A stretch of DNA of 27,471 nucleotides from positions 1,063,541 through 1,091,011 of the forward strand of contig NC_090625.1 in assembly GCF_004359215.1 (NCBI RefSeq), written 5' to 3'. Position 1 is the first letter of the stretch. Every line of letters starts with the position of its first letter. Shown here piece after piece: positions 8,961 to 17,088 of the stretch. Origin of the DNA: Bremia lactucae. Taxonomy: Eukaryota > Oomycota > Peronosporomycetes > Peronosporales > Peronosporaceae. Position numbers and translations under genes: made by a program. The notes below the pieces were generated by a model. The model had not been told where the DNA came from and did no database searches. It was given only the letters and a program-made list of their open reading frames with translations.

Positions 8961-9287
8961 AGTACGCCGCTAGCCCAAGGATTTTTTTTCTAAGTCCCTT
9001 GACATCGACAGAATTGGTCAGTCGGTGATTGCCTTGATCTTTTCGGGTCAGGGCGCACGCCGTTTCTTCCGACGATGCACCTAAGAAGTGGTTTTTCATT
9101 GCAGTGAATATACACTTCTTAAGATTTGTGTACAACTTGCGCTTTCGCAGAAGTGTAAGAACCTGACGAACGTGACTTTTATGTACCTTCACGTCCGTCT
9201 TTCCGTCCATGGCCCGGCTATGAACGAATATATCGTCAATATAACTCGGTACTAATTCTCGAACCGGGCCATGTAAGGGAGTCAACC
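8961..9287 (-). pseudogene. E1 reverse transcriptase C-terminal half, copy 2
   Basis: Equivalent to 6254-6580, with the YIDD box and the same frameshifts. It lies between inverted RNase H on the left and the inverted RT N-half on the right. Confidence 0.8.
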
Positions 9288-9617
9288 TCCCCACATAATT
9301 CTCCGACCTTCTGTGTGCGAAAGGCCACAGGAGGGTGGCAGATAGTGCACGCATTCAACAAACTGAATGCTGCAACGGTACCGGCTCAAACGCCGATACC
9401 TAGAAAAGACGTAATCATAGATGGTATGTCGAAGAGTACGATCTTTTTGTCTATGGATCTGCTGGATGGATTTTATTAGATCCTTATGCGTGAACGGGAC
9501 ATCCCGTACACAGCAGTGAGCACTCCCAGTGGGATGCTCTGAGCTAGTAATGCCACAGAGGCTTAGTAACGCCCCTGTAACATTTAACGGATGCGTAACG
9601 AATCTGTTGAGACCCTA
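9288..9617 (+). pseudogene. E1 reverse transcriptase N-terminal half, copy 2, inverted
   Basis: + strand: SPTFCVRKATGGWQIVHAFN, SMDLLDGFY, a stop (TAG near 9477), ILMRERDIPYTAVSTPSGML, a stop, then after a frameshift ELVMPQRLSNAPVTFNGCVT and NLLRP. It breaks off near 9617, exactly where the - strand RT half (GPVREL) should continue. Past the junction the + strand is no longer RT. The - strand there reads the pol linker instead. Confidence 0.8.
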
Positions 9618-10215
9618 TGCAGATCTCTCAAGAATCGTTTGAGTTCTAGGAATGGTAATTGATTCATCTCCGACGTTAACTTCGGAGTTGCCTACAGCTC
9701 AAGAGTATAAGCGCCTACTCTTGATCCGTTATTAACCAAGCCATTCACTGTCTCGGTTGCTTCCTGGGATTTATCCACAGGATGCCGAGGGATCAATCCC
9801 TCGGGATGCTGAAGTCTAGTCACTGCTGCATTAAATGCTGCTATAGTGCACGGAAACTGCGGATCCTCCGCGCTATTTGAGGAGATTTCTCCTCAAGTAC
9901 GTGGGGAATTATCCCCTCAACGTCTTCCGACTGTGGTTGCGGTATCACACTCGGGTCCTCTACGGTTGACTCTTTTACTCGACCTGTGTTGCCCCTTCTG
10001 GACAACGGGTATATTCCTTGAATGTCGCCCGCTAGGCGTACATTCATGTCTCAATCCACTCGAGTTATTCGAGTGGTGGACCTTCGGCGCTGCCTGTGCA
10101 TTCGAAACGCCGCCGGCAGCTGACTCCACAGTGTGATTAGTAATCACACTGTAATCTTGTGCAGTCGTACTAACGACCTGAGGCCATCGCACTCACTCGT
10201 ACTGCATCCACACGC
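9618..10215 (-). pseudogene. E1 pol linker between protease and RT
   Basis: - strand, several frames: HLMNVLELPHACG after the protease, a low-complexity linker (NVRLAGDIQGIYPLSRRGN, then VIPQPQSEDVEGIIPHVLEE), and near 9640 QLPFLELKRFLRDLH. The last matches in position and pattern the SWNLFLAELKEGKINE segment of E2 just ahead of RT. About 100 residues that lie between this point and SPTFCVRK in E2 are missing here, so the inversion was accompanied by a deletion. Confidence 0.6.
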
Positions 10216-10700
10216 GTGTGGAAGCTCCAAGACGTTCATCAGATGGCCATCTGATGAACAACTGGCAGGCATCTTTACGGATCGATGCTGCCAGCTGATT
10301 CTTGGCTCATATTTCCTGAGCCAACGTATACCTGGGATGACATCAAATTTGTTTCATCCAAATCCAGTACGATGAAATCATCATCGTATCTTTTAATGTG
10401 TAGTGAAATTTTACTATGCGTTTCATTACTGTTACCGATGCGCCTGTCGCTAGACGCACCGTCATCCTCGTTAGAGAAATGTCATGCTCAACATATTTGA
10501 GCCATGGACCCTCTAGTGACTGGCGACAAATTAAATTCATTCGACGCCCCACAGTCCACTAGGGCTCTAAGTGACAAATTATTTGTCACTTTTAACTTCA
10601 AGGTGATGAGAGATACATCATTGCCAGGTGCAGAGACACATAATGATTGTGTGTCTGGAGCAACTTTGTCAAGAGATCTGCAAATTCTCTTGAGGTTGCT
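10216..10700 (-). pseudogene. E1 retropepsin-type aspartic protease
   Basis: - strand: ITLKLKVTNNLSLRALVDCG with ALVDCGASNEF at about 10537-10565. This carries a D-C-G in place of the usual D-T/S-G, a variant I associate with this gypsy group. After a frameshift come RQSLEGPWLKYVEHDIS, RMTVRLATGASVTVMKR and VKFHYTL. In another frame follow KFDVIPGIRWLRKYEPRISW and QHRSVKMP. The I-x-G pattern after the second strand (normally ILG) is altered to IPG. The gene would process Gag-Pol but is broken by at least two frameshifts. Confidence 0.72.
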
Positions 10701-11871
10701 GGGTCAGTAGGTCGTTGCGCCCCTACTGACCCCGTCCGTTCTTTTGGCGGTCCGCCTCGCTGTTGCGATTTCGCAACAACGTCGGACCCGCGACCATTGC
10801 CTTTTTTGGCATACGGTCCAAATTACGTTCAGTACCTTTCGGTGCTGGCGTGGGGCACTACACTCATGAGCGTAGCGTCCTAATTTTGGCAGCGATGGCA
10901 TTTCTGCGATCGCTTATTGCTCGAAAAGCGAGGTCTCTCGCTTTCGACGTAAGAGAGGTCCATGGGTTCTGGACCTCCTCGCTCGTGTCGTCTTGGGGGA
11001 CGAATTGATGACGAACTAGCTTGAGCCTGTCTCAAGTTAAATCCCTCTTGTTCTGCAACGGATATTGCTTCTCCGAGCGTATCCAGTTCCTAGCGGAACA
11101 TGTAGGTCTTTACGGGACCATCGACCCGTAAGACCTTGCATGAACACCGTAATCAACGTGTATTCATGAACTGGGTTGTTTGTGATACAACTCGCTAAGA
11201 GTCGTATATGCTGGGCATAAGCGTGCATATCACGCTTGTCTTGCTTGAGTTTCAGAAGCTCTGATCGAGTTCTGAACTCACCCTTAGGCGGTTTAAACGT
11301 CTGTTTGAGCCGGGCTGTAAAGATCTCTGGCGACCCAAAGACAAAGGAGTCGCTTAAATTAAGGCTTAGTGCCCAAGTTTTGGCACGACCTGCCAAATTT
11401 GACTGAGCAAATGCGACTTGCATTCGCTCGTCGACGATGTGACGAGCTCTTATGGCATCCTACAACTCGACAAACCATCTTAAGAGGGAGTCTTTTTCGA
11501 CTCCCCTATACTTAAAGGTTTTAATCTTTAAGGTTTCGGGGCGATAAATTATCAACAATTTTTAAAAAATAATAGATTTGAATTAAAAAATATTTTAAGA
11601 ATAACTTTTAAATCTTTTAAAAAATTAAATCAACTTACACAAAATTTATTAAAATTAAAAACGCGTGTGCGTCATCCCAGGTAAACGTCTGTACCTGCTG
11701 TAACCTCAACAGTTCTGCCTGTTGAGATCCTTGCTGATTAAGCAAGGCAACCTTTTCCTTCGCCTCGTCAAGTTCATGTTGTATAAACTTGGCGATGGCT
11801 GAATGGAGGGCATCTCTGTCCAAACCGGACAGCATGGCCAATATGGCATTGATCTCTACGGTCGAACTCAT
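10701..11871 (-). pseudogene. E1 Gag
   Basis: It starts at ATG 11871 (MSSTVEINAILAMLSGLDRD), 129 nt inside the PBS. An N-terminal helical region (HELDEAKEKVALLNQQ) is followed by an AT-rich stretch at about 11540-11650 that breaks the frame. Homology then resumes with KTFKYRGVEKDSLLRWFVEL, AFAQSNLAGRAKTWALSLN, TARLKQTFKPPK and RSELLKLKQDKRDMHAYAQH, the Ty3-type retrotransposon gag (capsid) pattern. After frameshifts come RRHERGGPEPMDLSYVE and a zinc knuckle split by a stop/shift near 10870-10905 (KCHRCQ, then YAHEC). The knuckle His appears as R in one frame (LGRYAHEC). It binds and packages RNA in the family. It is inactive here. Confidence 0.75.
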
Positions 11872-12000
11872 TCGTTCGACCGCACTCCTTTCTGTGTCAC
11901 TTTAAAAGGAGTAGCTATCACGCGAAATGTGATGCGTATTTCCATTATCATCTAACATGTCGATGTTGGATGATGGATTTGTGGTCCTTAGACGGACTAC

Positions 12001-12012
12001 TAAGTGTTACCA
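12001..12012 (-). other. Primer binding site of E1
   Basis: On the - strand TGGTAACACTTA begins one base inside the LTR end (…GTTACA, C, TGGTAA). TGG at this place pairs with the CCA end of a tRNA primer. The E2 PBS reads TGGTAGCACTT, so both elements probably use a related tRNA, which I cannot name. Confidence 0.65.
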
Positions 12013-12013
12013 G

Positions 12014-12451
12014 TGTAACGAGGCACTACTGACTTGTACTGCTTCAGTACAAGTCCACTTCGGACTGCTTCAGTGCGAGTGGTGCCTCACGTCACCTCAC
12101 GTACGCTAATACGTGCAGAGGAAGACTCATATTAAAACACTTGCTTTAAAGAGGGTTGAAAGATAACTGTATTATCTAATTAAGTTCTTCTGTTTCTATC
12201 TATTCAATACTTACTTAGTTATAAACTAATACAAAACATGTAATAAAGTCTTATCTGTCTCTCTCTTTGAGCGCGTCCAGCGCTGACTGGACCGCAGAGA
12301 AAGTAGATATAATGGCCTATATCTACCAATGGATAAGCTTTCCGAACATTTACTCGTAAAATAGTAATTCTCCAAATATTATCTACCTTTTGGATAATAT
12401 ATTAATTAACCTTTTAAGTGTTTATTTCATACAACGATACACCCTGTTACA
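12014..12451 (-). repeat. 5' LTR of E1 (LTR family 1), 438 bp
   Basis: On the - strand it starts TGTAACAGGGTGTATCG and ends GTGCCTCGTTACA, giving TG...CA termini. It is followed by a PBS and gag in the same direction. It matches the LTRs at 706-1125 and 1126-1555. Near its 3' end are stem-loops, for example GACTTGTACTG / CAGTACAAGTC at 12031-12055. No target duplication can be checked because the partner 3' LTR is truncated. Confidence 0.85.
12299..12336 (-). promoter_or_regulatory. Conserved core block in LTR family 1, possible promoter
   Basis: On the - strand CCATTGGTAGATATAGGCC then ATTATATCTACTT. The same block is kept in the LTRs at 826-858 (+) and 1401-1434 (-), while flanking sequence varies. 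TATA-like steps next to a YCAYT-like start (CCATTA) would suit a core promoter and initiator. The evidence is conservation and position only. Confidence 0.3.
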
Positions 12452-13061
12452 ATTACCGTTTAGTAGTCCATGCATCTTGTTCGACGGCGCAAAGGACGAT
12501 TCGCCAGTTTTATTACGGCATCCTTCACCTTTGAGCGAGCGTCACGTCAAATCTTATCATATTCAGATTGATACCATTCTTAAAAAGTTTTCGCTGAGTC
12601 TCGTCCTTCTTATGCAACGGATATTTTCTTTGGCCTTTATCAATAGTCATGAGCATATTTGTAATGTTTTTTTACAATACGCTGTAAATATGCATAAATA
12701 GGTGGCAGAACTACATTTTAATAAGGCATTGATAATGTCACCCCCCAGTTATGCTTATTCCACCACCCATTTGAGTATTGTTAACATCCCCCAAAATTGT
12801 TAGTCGCACCCCCCACGTGACCGTCCTTCTTGCTGATTTCACCTCACGTGACTTAGTGAGGGTGAAATGATAGTGGGATATATGGGGAAGATTGAGGAAG
12901 TAGGCCTCATAGGTATGGATGAATCAGACACAGCGTAAGAACGCGAAAAGTTTAGCCAAGAGAGCATACTTTCTCCTTATAGGAAAGCCAGTGATATATT
13001 AGTTTAGGGTTTACTACATACTATTTATAAAGTTATTATTCCAATTATTTTACTTGCATTC
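12452..13061. other. Spacer between E1 and the LTR-2 relic, no gene seen
   Basis: No ORF with recognisable content. It holds C-rich patches (CACCCCCCAG at 12740, CACCCCCCACGTGACC near 12808), a near-perfect hairpin (TTTCACCTCAC / GTGAGGGTGAAA at 12837-12867), and an AT-rich stretch with TTTATAAAG near 13025. It may be the remains of another element or pre-insertion DNA. I cannot decide. Confidence 0.5.
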
Positions 13062-13132
13062 GTCGTAGGCGGGCGCTACTATAGCAGCCACGCTCTTCTT
13101 ACACACAAACCTTTTAGTTGAGGTAGTTGGTG
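13062..13132 (-). repeat. Left part of an old family-2 LTR split by E2
   Basis: GGCGGGC…CCACGCTCTTCTTA…GAGGTAGTTGGTG matches the reverse complement of the E2 LTR end (GGCGGGCACGTC, CCACGCTCTACTTAAG, GAGGTAGTTGTGG). Its continuation is at 22570, on the far side of E2. So E2 landed inside an inverted LTR of its own family. Confidence 0.65.
13128..13132. repeat. Target site duplication of E2, left copy
   Basis: TGGTG directly before the 5' LTR. The same five bases follow the 3' LTR at 22570-22574. A 5-bp duplication is usual for Ty3/gypsy integration. Confidence 0.8.
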
Positions 13133-13686
13133 TGTAACGGTCTAAAGTTGCCCTAATGTTACACATTCCCCATTAAGCACACTTGGTGTACTTAAGGGGA
13201 TGGTCAATTACTTAAATAAAGTAATTAGGCCCATTACTTGGGTATGGTTCACATTGTGAACCGACCTCGTGTATGTGATGCACATAGGTGCATTCACATC
13301 AGGAGGGATGACGCCTAGCGACATCCGTGATGATGGCTAGTGTCATCCGTCACGCGAGGTATCTAGAAAGATACGATTGCAATACATATAAGTGTTATCT
13401 TCAGAGATGACATTTTTGATTGGTGGAAATAGTTATTTATATTTAATACGATTAAATATAAATCAGTCTAGAAACTACTTCCTACTTGGTAAGTGCGCAC
13501 GAGGAGGCGGATTACCGCTCCCGTAACGACACTTTACTATAGTACTTAGTGCGTTGGGTGAGGTCGCTAAGGCGCCTACCACAACTACCTCACTGCACGT
13601 AAGGGAAGACGGCCTAACCGCTTCTTCGCTGTGCTAGGGTGCGTACTTAAGTAGAGCGTGGTCGCATTAAGACGTGCCCGCCTTCA
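13133..13686 (+). repeat. 5' LTR of E2 (LTR family 2), 554 bp
   Basis: It starts TGTAACGGTCTAAAGTTGCC and ends GTGCCCGCCTTCA. It matches 22015-22569 along its length with scattered substitutions. The TG...CA ends, the TSD on its left and the PBS on its right fix the borders. Confidence 0.88.
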
Positions 13687-13688
13687 CT

Positions 13689-13699
13689 TGGTAGCACTT
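13689..13699 (+). other. Primer binding site of E2
   Basis: TGGTAGCACTT, two bases after the LTR end. It differs at one base from the first 11 nt of the E1 PBS (TGGTAACACTT), although the LTRs themselves are unrelated over most of their length. Confidence 0.65.
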
Positions 13700-13730
13700 G
13701 TGATCCTTCCATCGACCTGCATCTCTTCGT

Positions 13731-14797
13731 GTGTACGTGAGGATGAGCCTCGTCATGGATTGGGCTCATTTTCCCCACCACTTTGAACATCATCGGGAGG
13801 TGGCAGGGCACTTGGCACAGGGACTTGGTGAACAAGCCCTGGCCAGGCTCTTGGGTAGTCCTCCTGAGCAACATGTTGCCCATCTGGAGCAGTTTGAGGC
13901 ATTTGCGCTCGGGCAGCGGAGGGCCGCGTCCGAGGCATAGGGTCATGCTGCGGCGGAGTCCGTCACTCAGACTCAGGATGAGCTGAGGCGTGAGCAGGCT
14001 CGGAGCGAGGCTCTCAACAGGACTGATGAGATGCTCTCTGCCCGGTCGCATCAGCCGTGGCTTATTCGGATGGACCCGCCTAAGTTCGATGGACTGCAGC
14101 GCACACGGTTGTACACTGGCTGTTAGCGGTGGAGCGATGCGGTGTCGCGCTGCTCATCGAGGACGACAGCCGGATGGTGTCGTACGCCATGCCGCACCTG
14201 CGCGGTAAGGCCTCAGAGTGGGATTACTCAGCGCTTTTGGCAGACAGAAAGGCGTTCCCTAAATGGGCGATCTTTAAGGAAAAGATTCGCGCCATGAATC
14301 AGCCGCCGAACAACGAAGTGTTGATTCAGGCGCGCTTCTTTGGAGCGCAACAGGCGAAGCGATCTCTGCAAGAGTATGTGCAAGAGATGCGCTCGCTGTC
14401 GGCGTCCATTACTGTAGGTCCGATTCCGGAGCACATTAAGGTGCCCTCGTTTATGAACGGACTACGGCATGGCCCGTCGCGACAGGCCCTTTTCGGAAAG
14501 GTGCCGTCGACGATGGAAGAGGCAATCCAAATTGCCTTAGTTGAGGAGCAATCCTACAACAGTGCCTCGGCAACAGCTTGATATAAGCCGTCGGTCGAGA
14601 GGTCAGATGCCACGCCCATGGAGTTAGGAGATGCACACGTTGTCTGCTATAAATACGGCAAGCGCGGCTATATCATGGCTCGCTGCTATGCCAGGGTCTC
14701 TGCTGGGACGAAGCCGCCCAGCAAGAGGTCTCCCTTCCCAAACGGCGATGGCAAGAACCAGCGTGCGAGACGCATGAGTTCTGCATCAACCACTTAG
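13731..14797 (+). pseudogene. E2 Gag
   Basis: N-terminal part: LGEQALARLLGSPPEQHVAH, with a stop near 13938, then VTQTQDELRREQARSEALNR (helical, coiled-coil-like) and RMDPPKFDGLQR. After a frameshift near 14125 comes the capsid-like domain 14129-14581: VERCGVALLIEDDSRMVSYA, LRGKASEWDY, KWAIFKEKIRAMNQPPN, RSLQEYVQEMRSLSAS and FMNGLRHGPSRQALF. A stop falls at 14579, then PMELGDAHVVCYKYGKRGYI with ARC. This knuckle has lost the second Cys and the His of C-x2-C-x4-H-x4-C (both Tyr). It ends at TAG 14797. The start of Gag is unclear because the N-terminus is broken. Confidence 0.72.
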
Positions 14798-14934
14798 GGG
14801 TCGGGAAATGTAGGAGCGCAGTAGGGGCGGGATGCCCTACTGACGCGGACTCTGAAGCTACCCTTAAGTTCAGAGTTGTCGAACAAGTGCCTGAGGTCCC
14901 GAAATTTCGAACCTCAAATCTGCTGGTCTAGGGC

Positions 14935-15400
14935 GCTCAAGTACGAGGCTATGACCAGGTGATGACCCTCTTACTGCATTTGGGTGCTTCACAAATTTGT
15001 AAAGCTCACGGCTATAAGAAACAGATCGGCGATGTTTGAGTCGCTTTGCCAGGATGGCAAGCGAGAAGAGGCGACCGTTCGTTTAGCGAACGGCGCGCTC
15101 GTTAAGTCTGAGGGAGTTCAGGGAGACTCGCCTTCAGCTTTAGTGAATCTCTTGTGAGGAGAAGTTCAGAGTGCTCGGTATGGAGTCCGTATGACCTCAT
15201 CCTAGACATGCCATGGCTGGCAAAACACTAACCGTGGATAGACTGGCGTACACACACAGTTGCGAACTCTACGCAGAATACGGGAAAGGATGTGCTCCTG
15301 CGAAAATCGCATGCCCCCAACTGATGTCGTGTCGAACACAGTTGAGGGTGCGTGACGAGTTGTCAGATGTCACCAAAACCTACCCAGCTCGGTGAGACTG
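14935..15400 (+). pseudogene. E2 aspartic protease, copy 1
   Basis: GYDQVMTLLLHLGASQICKA, where the family shows a D before the L/S/T-G, so the catalytic Asp appears to be His. In other frames follow YKKQIGD, KREEATVRLANGALVKSEG, LAFSFS and SPYDLILDMPWLAKH with PWIDWRTHTVANSTQNTGKD. This is the order expected of the protease and its C-terminal extension. Frameshifts and an altered active site leave it inactive. Confidence 0.6.
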
Positions 15401-15464
15401 GGGTAGTGAAATGGGCAATGACAAGTAGTCATGTGTTTCATAGTCAGCACAGAGCCGAGGGCCT

Positions 15465-16264
15465 GTGGCGGTAGCCGGCGAGCTGGCAGGAAGTCAAGCG
15501 TCGCATGAACCGGCACATTGCCTAGATCCTGGTGCGGTTGGAAGGGGTGCGTTAGCCAGAAGAGGTACGACACCCTCTTCCCAGTCAAAGGTCGTGGTGG
15601 CCCAAAGAACGAGTACCCGACAGATTAAAACGATCAAAGGCACGTCTAAACGAGTGACCTTTGGATCAGTTCCTAATAAAGAGGACGGGCCTTCGAACGA
15701 GGTGTTCGCGGCCGTCAAAGACCAAATTGCGGATGCATCCTCAGTTGAGGTGCTCCGGCAAGACTTTAAATCTGCCGAGGATATAGTAAATCTCCCGGAG
15801 ATGTCGTGGAATCTGTTCCTTGCCGAATTAAAGGAAGGAAAGATCAACGAAATAGTCACACCAGTTCGAGAAGAGAACTTGGTGGACTGTTGCTCGTCGT
15901 CCATAATGAACGAGAGCGTTCTAGAAACGGACAAAAATAAACGGTTCGCTGCTCAAGGCTGGGATGCCTTGAGAGACAGTCCGTTCTTTAAGGTTCTGTG
16001 GAAACATCGTGATGTGTTCCTAGAAGAAGTGCCGAGCCGCCTACCAGCAGATAGGGGCATCGGGAACGAGATAGACCTCAAACCTGGCACCAAGTATTGT
16101 GTGACCAGGCAATGGCCGTTGCCGAAAGAACAAGTCGATTATATCGATGAGTTCTTCGACAAGCGAGCCAAGGCGGGACATGTGCGTGAGAGCAAATCGC
16201 CTCACTGCAGCCCGACCTTTTGTGTGCGTAAAGCCACAGGTGGATGGCGCGTGGTTCATGCTTA
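15465..16264 (+). pseudogene. E2 pol linker and RT N-terminus, copy 1, cut at the N
   Basis: An open frame from a linker (TIKGTSKRVTFGSVPNKEDG) through VEVLRQDFKSAEDIVNLPEM, SWNLFLAELKEGKINEIVT, FFKVLWKHRDVFLEEVP, EIDLKPGTKYCVTRQWPLP, YIDEFFDKRAKAGHVRESKS and SPTFCVRKATGGWRVVHA. The last is the start of the RT fingers. It ends at the N at 16265, after which gag sequence resumes in frame by chance. It has no stop inside, unlike most of E2. Confidence 0.75.
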
Positions 16265-16265
16265 N
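16265..16265. other. Single N marking an assembly join
   Basis: RT sequence (WRVVHA) ends to the left and gag zinc knuckle sequence (VCFKCGKRGH) begins to the right. An isolated N at such a jump, with direct repeats on both sides, suggests two contigs placed side by side. Confidence 0.9.
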
Positions 16266-16418
16266 GTCTGTTTTAAATGCGGCAAGCGCGGCCATATGAT
16301 GGCTCGCTGCTATGCCAGGGTCCCTGCTGGGGCAAAAATGCCCAGCAAGAGGACTCCCTTCCCAAAGGGCGATGGCAAGAACCAGCGTGCGAGACGCATG
16401 AGTTCTGCATCAACCACT
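16266..16418 (+). pseudogene. E2 Gag C-terminal fragment with intact zinc knuckle, copy 2
   Basis: VCFKCGKRGHMMARC gives a complete C-x2-C-x4-H-x4-C knuckle, followed by the basic tail PSKRTPFPKGDGKNQRARR and SSASTT, then a stop. Unit 1 at 14643 has Y in place of the second Cys and of the His. This fragment therefore comes from a better preserved copy, or unit 1 decayed after duplication. Confidence 0.75.
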
Positions 16419-16553
16419 TAGGGGTCGGGAAATGTAGGAGCGCAGTAGGGGCGGGATGCCCTACTGACGCGGACTCTGAAGCTACCCTTAAGTTCAGAGT
16501 TGTCGAACAAGTGCCTGAGGTCCCGAAATTTCGAACCTCAAATCTGCTGGTCT

Positions 16554-17030
16554 AGGGCGCTCAAGTACGAGGCTATGACCAGGTGATGACCCTCTTACTG
16601 CATTTGGGTGCTTCACAAATTTGTAAAGCTCACGGCTATAAGAAACAGATCGGCGATGTTTGAGTCGCTTTGCCAGGATGGCAAGCGAGAAGAGGCGACC
16701 GTTCGTTTAGCGAACGGCGCGCTCGTTAAGTCTGAGGGAGTTCAGGGAGACTCGCCTTCAGCTTTAGTGAATCTCTTGTGAGGAGAAGTTCAGAGTGCTC
16801 GGTATGGAGTCCGTATGACCTCATCCTAGACATGCCATGGCTGGCAAAACACTAACCGTGGATAGACTGGCGTACACACACAGTTGCGAACTCTACGCAG
16901 AATACGGGAAAGGATGTGCTCCTGCGAAAATCGCATGCCCCCAACTGATGTCGTGTCGAACACAGTTGAGGGTGCGTGACGAGTTGTCAGATGTCACCAA
17001 AACCTACCCAGCTCGGTGAGACTGGGGTAG
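16554..17030 (+). pseudogene. E2 aspartic protease, copy 2
   Basis: Same as 14935-15400, including the His at the expected catalytic Asp (LLLHLGASQ) and the same frameshifts. The shared defects mean the two units descend from one already inactive copy, or are the same DNA assembled twice. Confidence 0.6.
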
Positions 17031-17088
17031 TGAAATGGGCAATGACAAGTAGTCATGTGTTTCATAGTCAGCACAGAGCCGAGGGCCT

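Larger units (their letters stand above)
7498..9523. repeat. Unit 2 of the 2,026-bp duplication (partner 4791-6816)
   Basis: See the partner unit. Unit 2 continues past 9523 without a gap into STPSGML and the pol linker, whereas unit 1 is attached on its left to the chromodomain tail. Together they supply a left and a right half of E1 that overlap by 2 kb. Confidence 0.85.
14643..16264. repeat. Unit 1 of a 1.62-kb direct repeat (partner 16266-17888)
   Basis: It covers the gag zinc knuckle, protease, linker and start of RT, offset 1624 from the second unit. The middle (about 14750-16120) showed no difference in my comparison. The first ~100 bp and the last ~140 bp differ at several bases. A single N at 16265 separates the units. 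Confidence 0.85.

Noticed and set aside
12390..12701. 103-aa + strand ORF that might be a host gene fragment
   Set aside because: It begins inside the E1 LTR, has no recognisable motif, and is rich in Leu/Phe/Ile as expected of chance AT-rich frames.
12737..12790. Copia-type LTR start (TGTTAACAATAC on the - strand)
   Set aside because: No partner LTR, PBS or coding sequence is visible nearby.
13647..14051. 134-aa - strand ORF
   Set aside because: It is antisense to the E2 PBS and gag N-terminus and shows no motif of its own.
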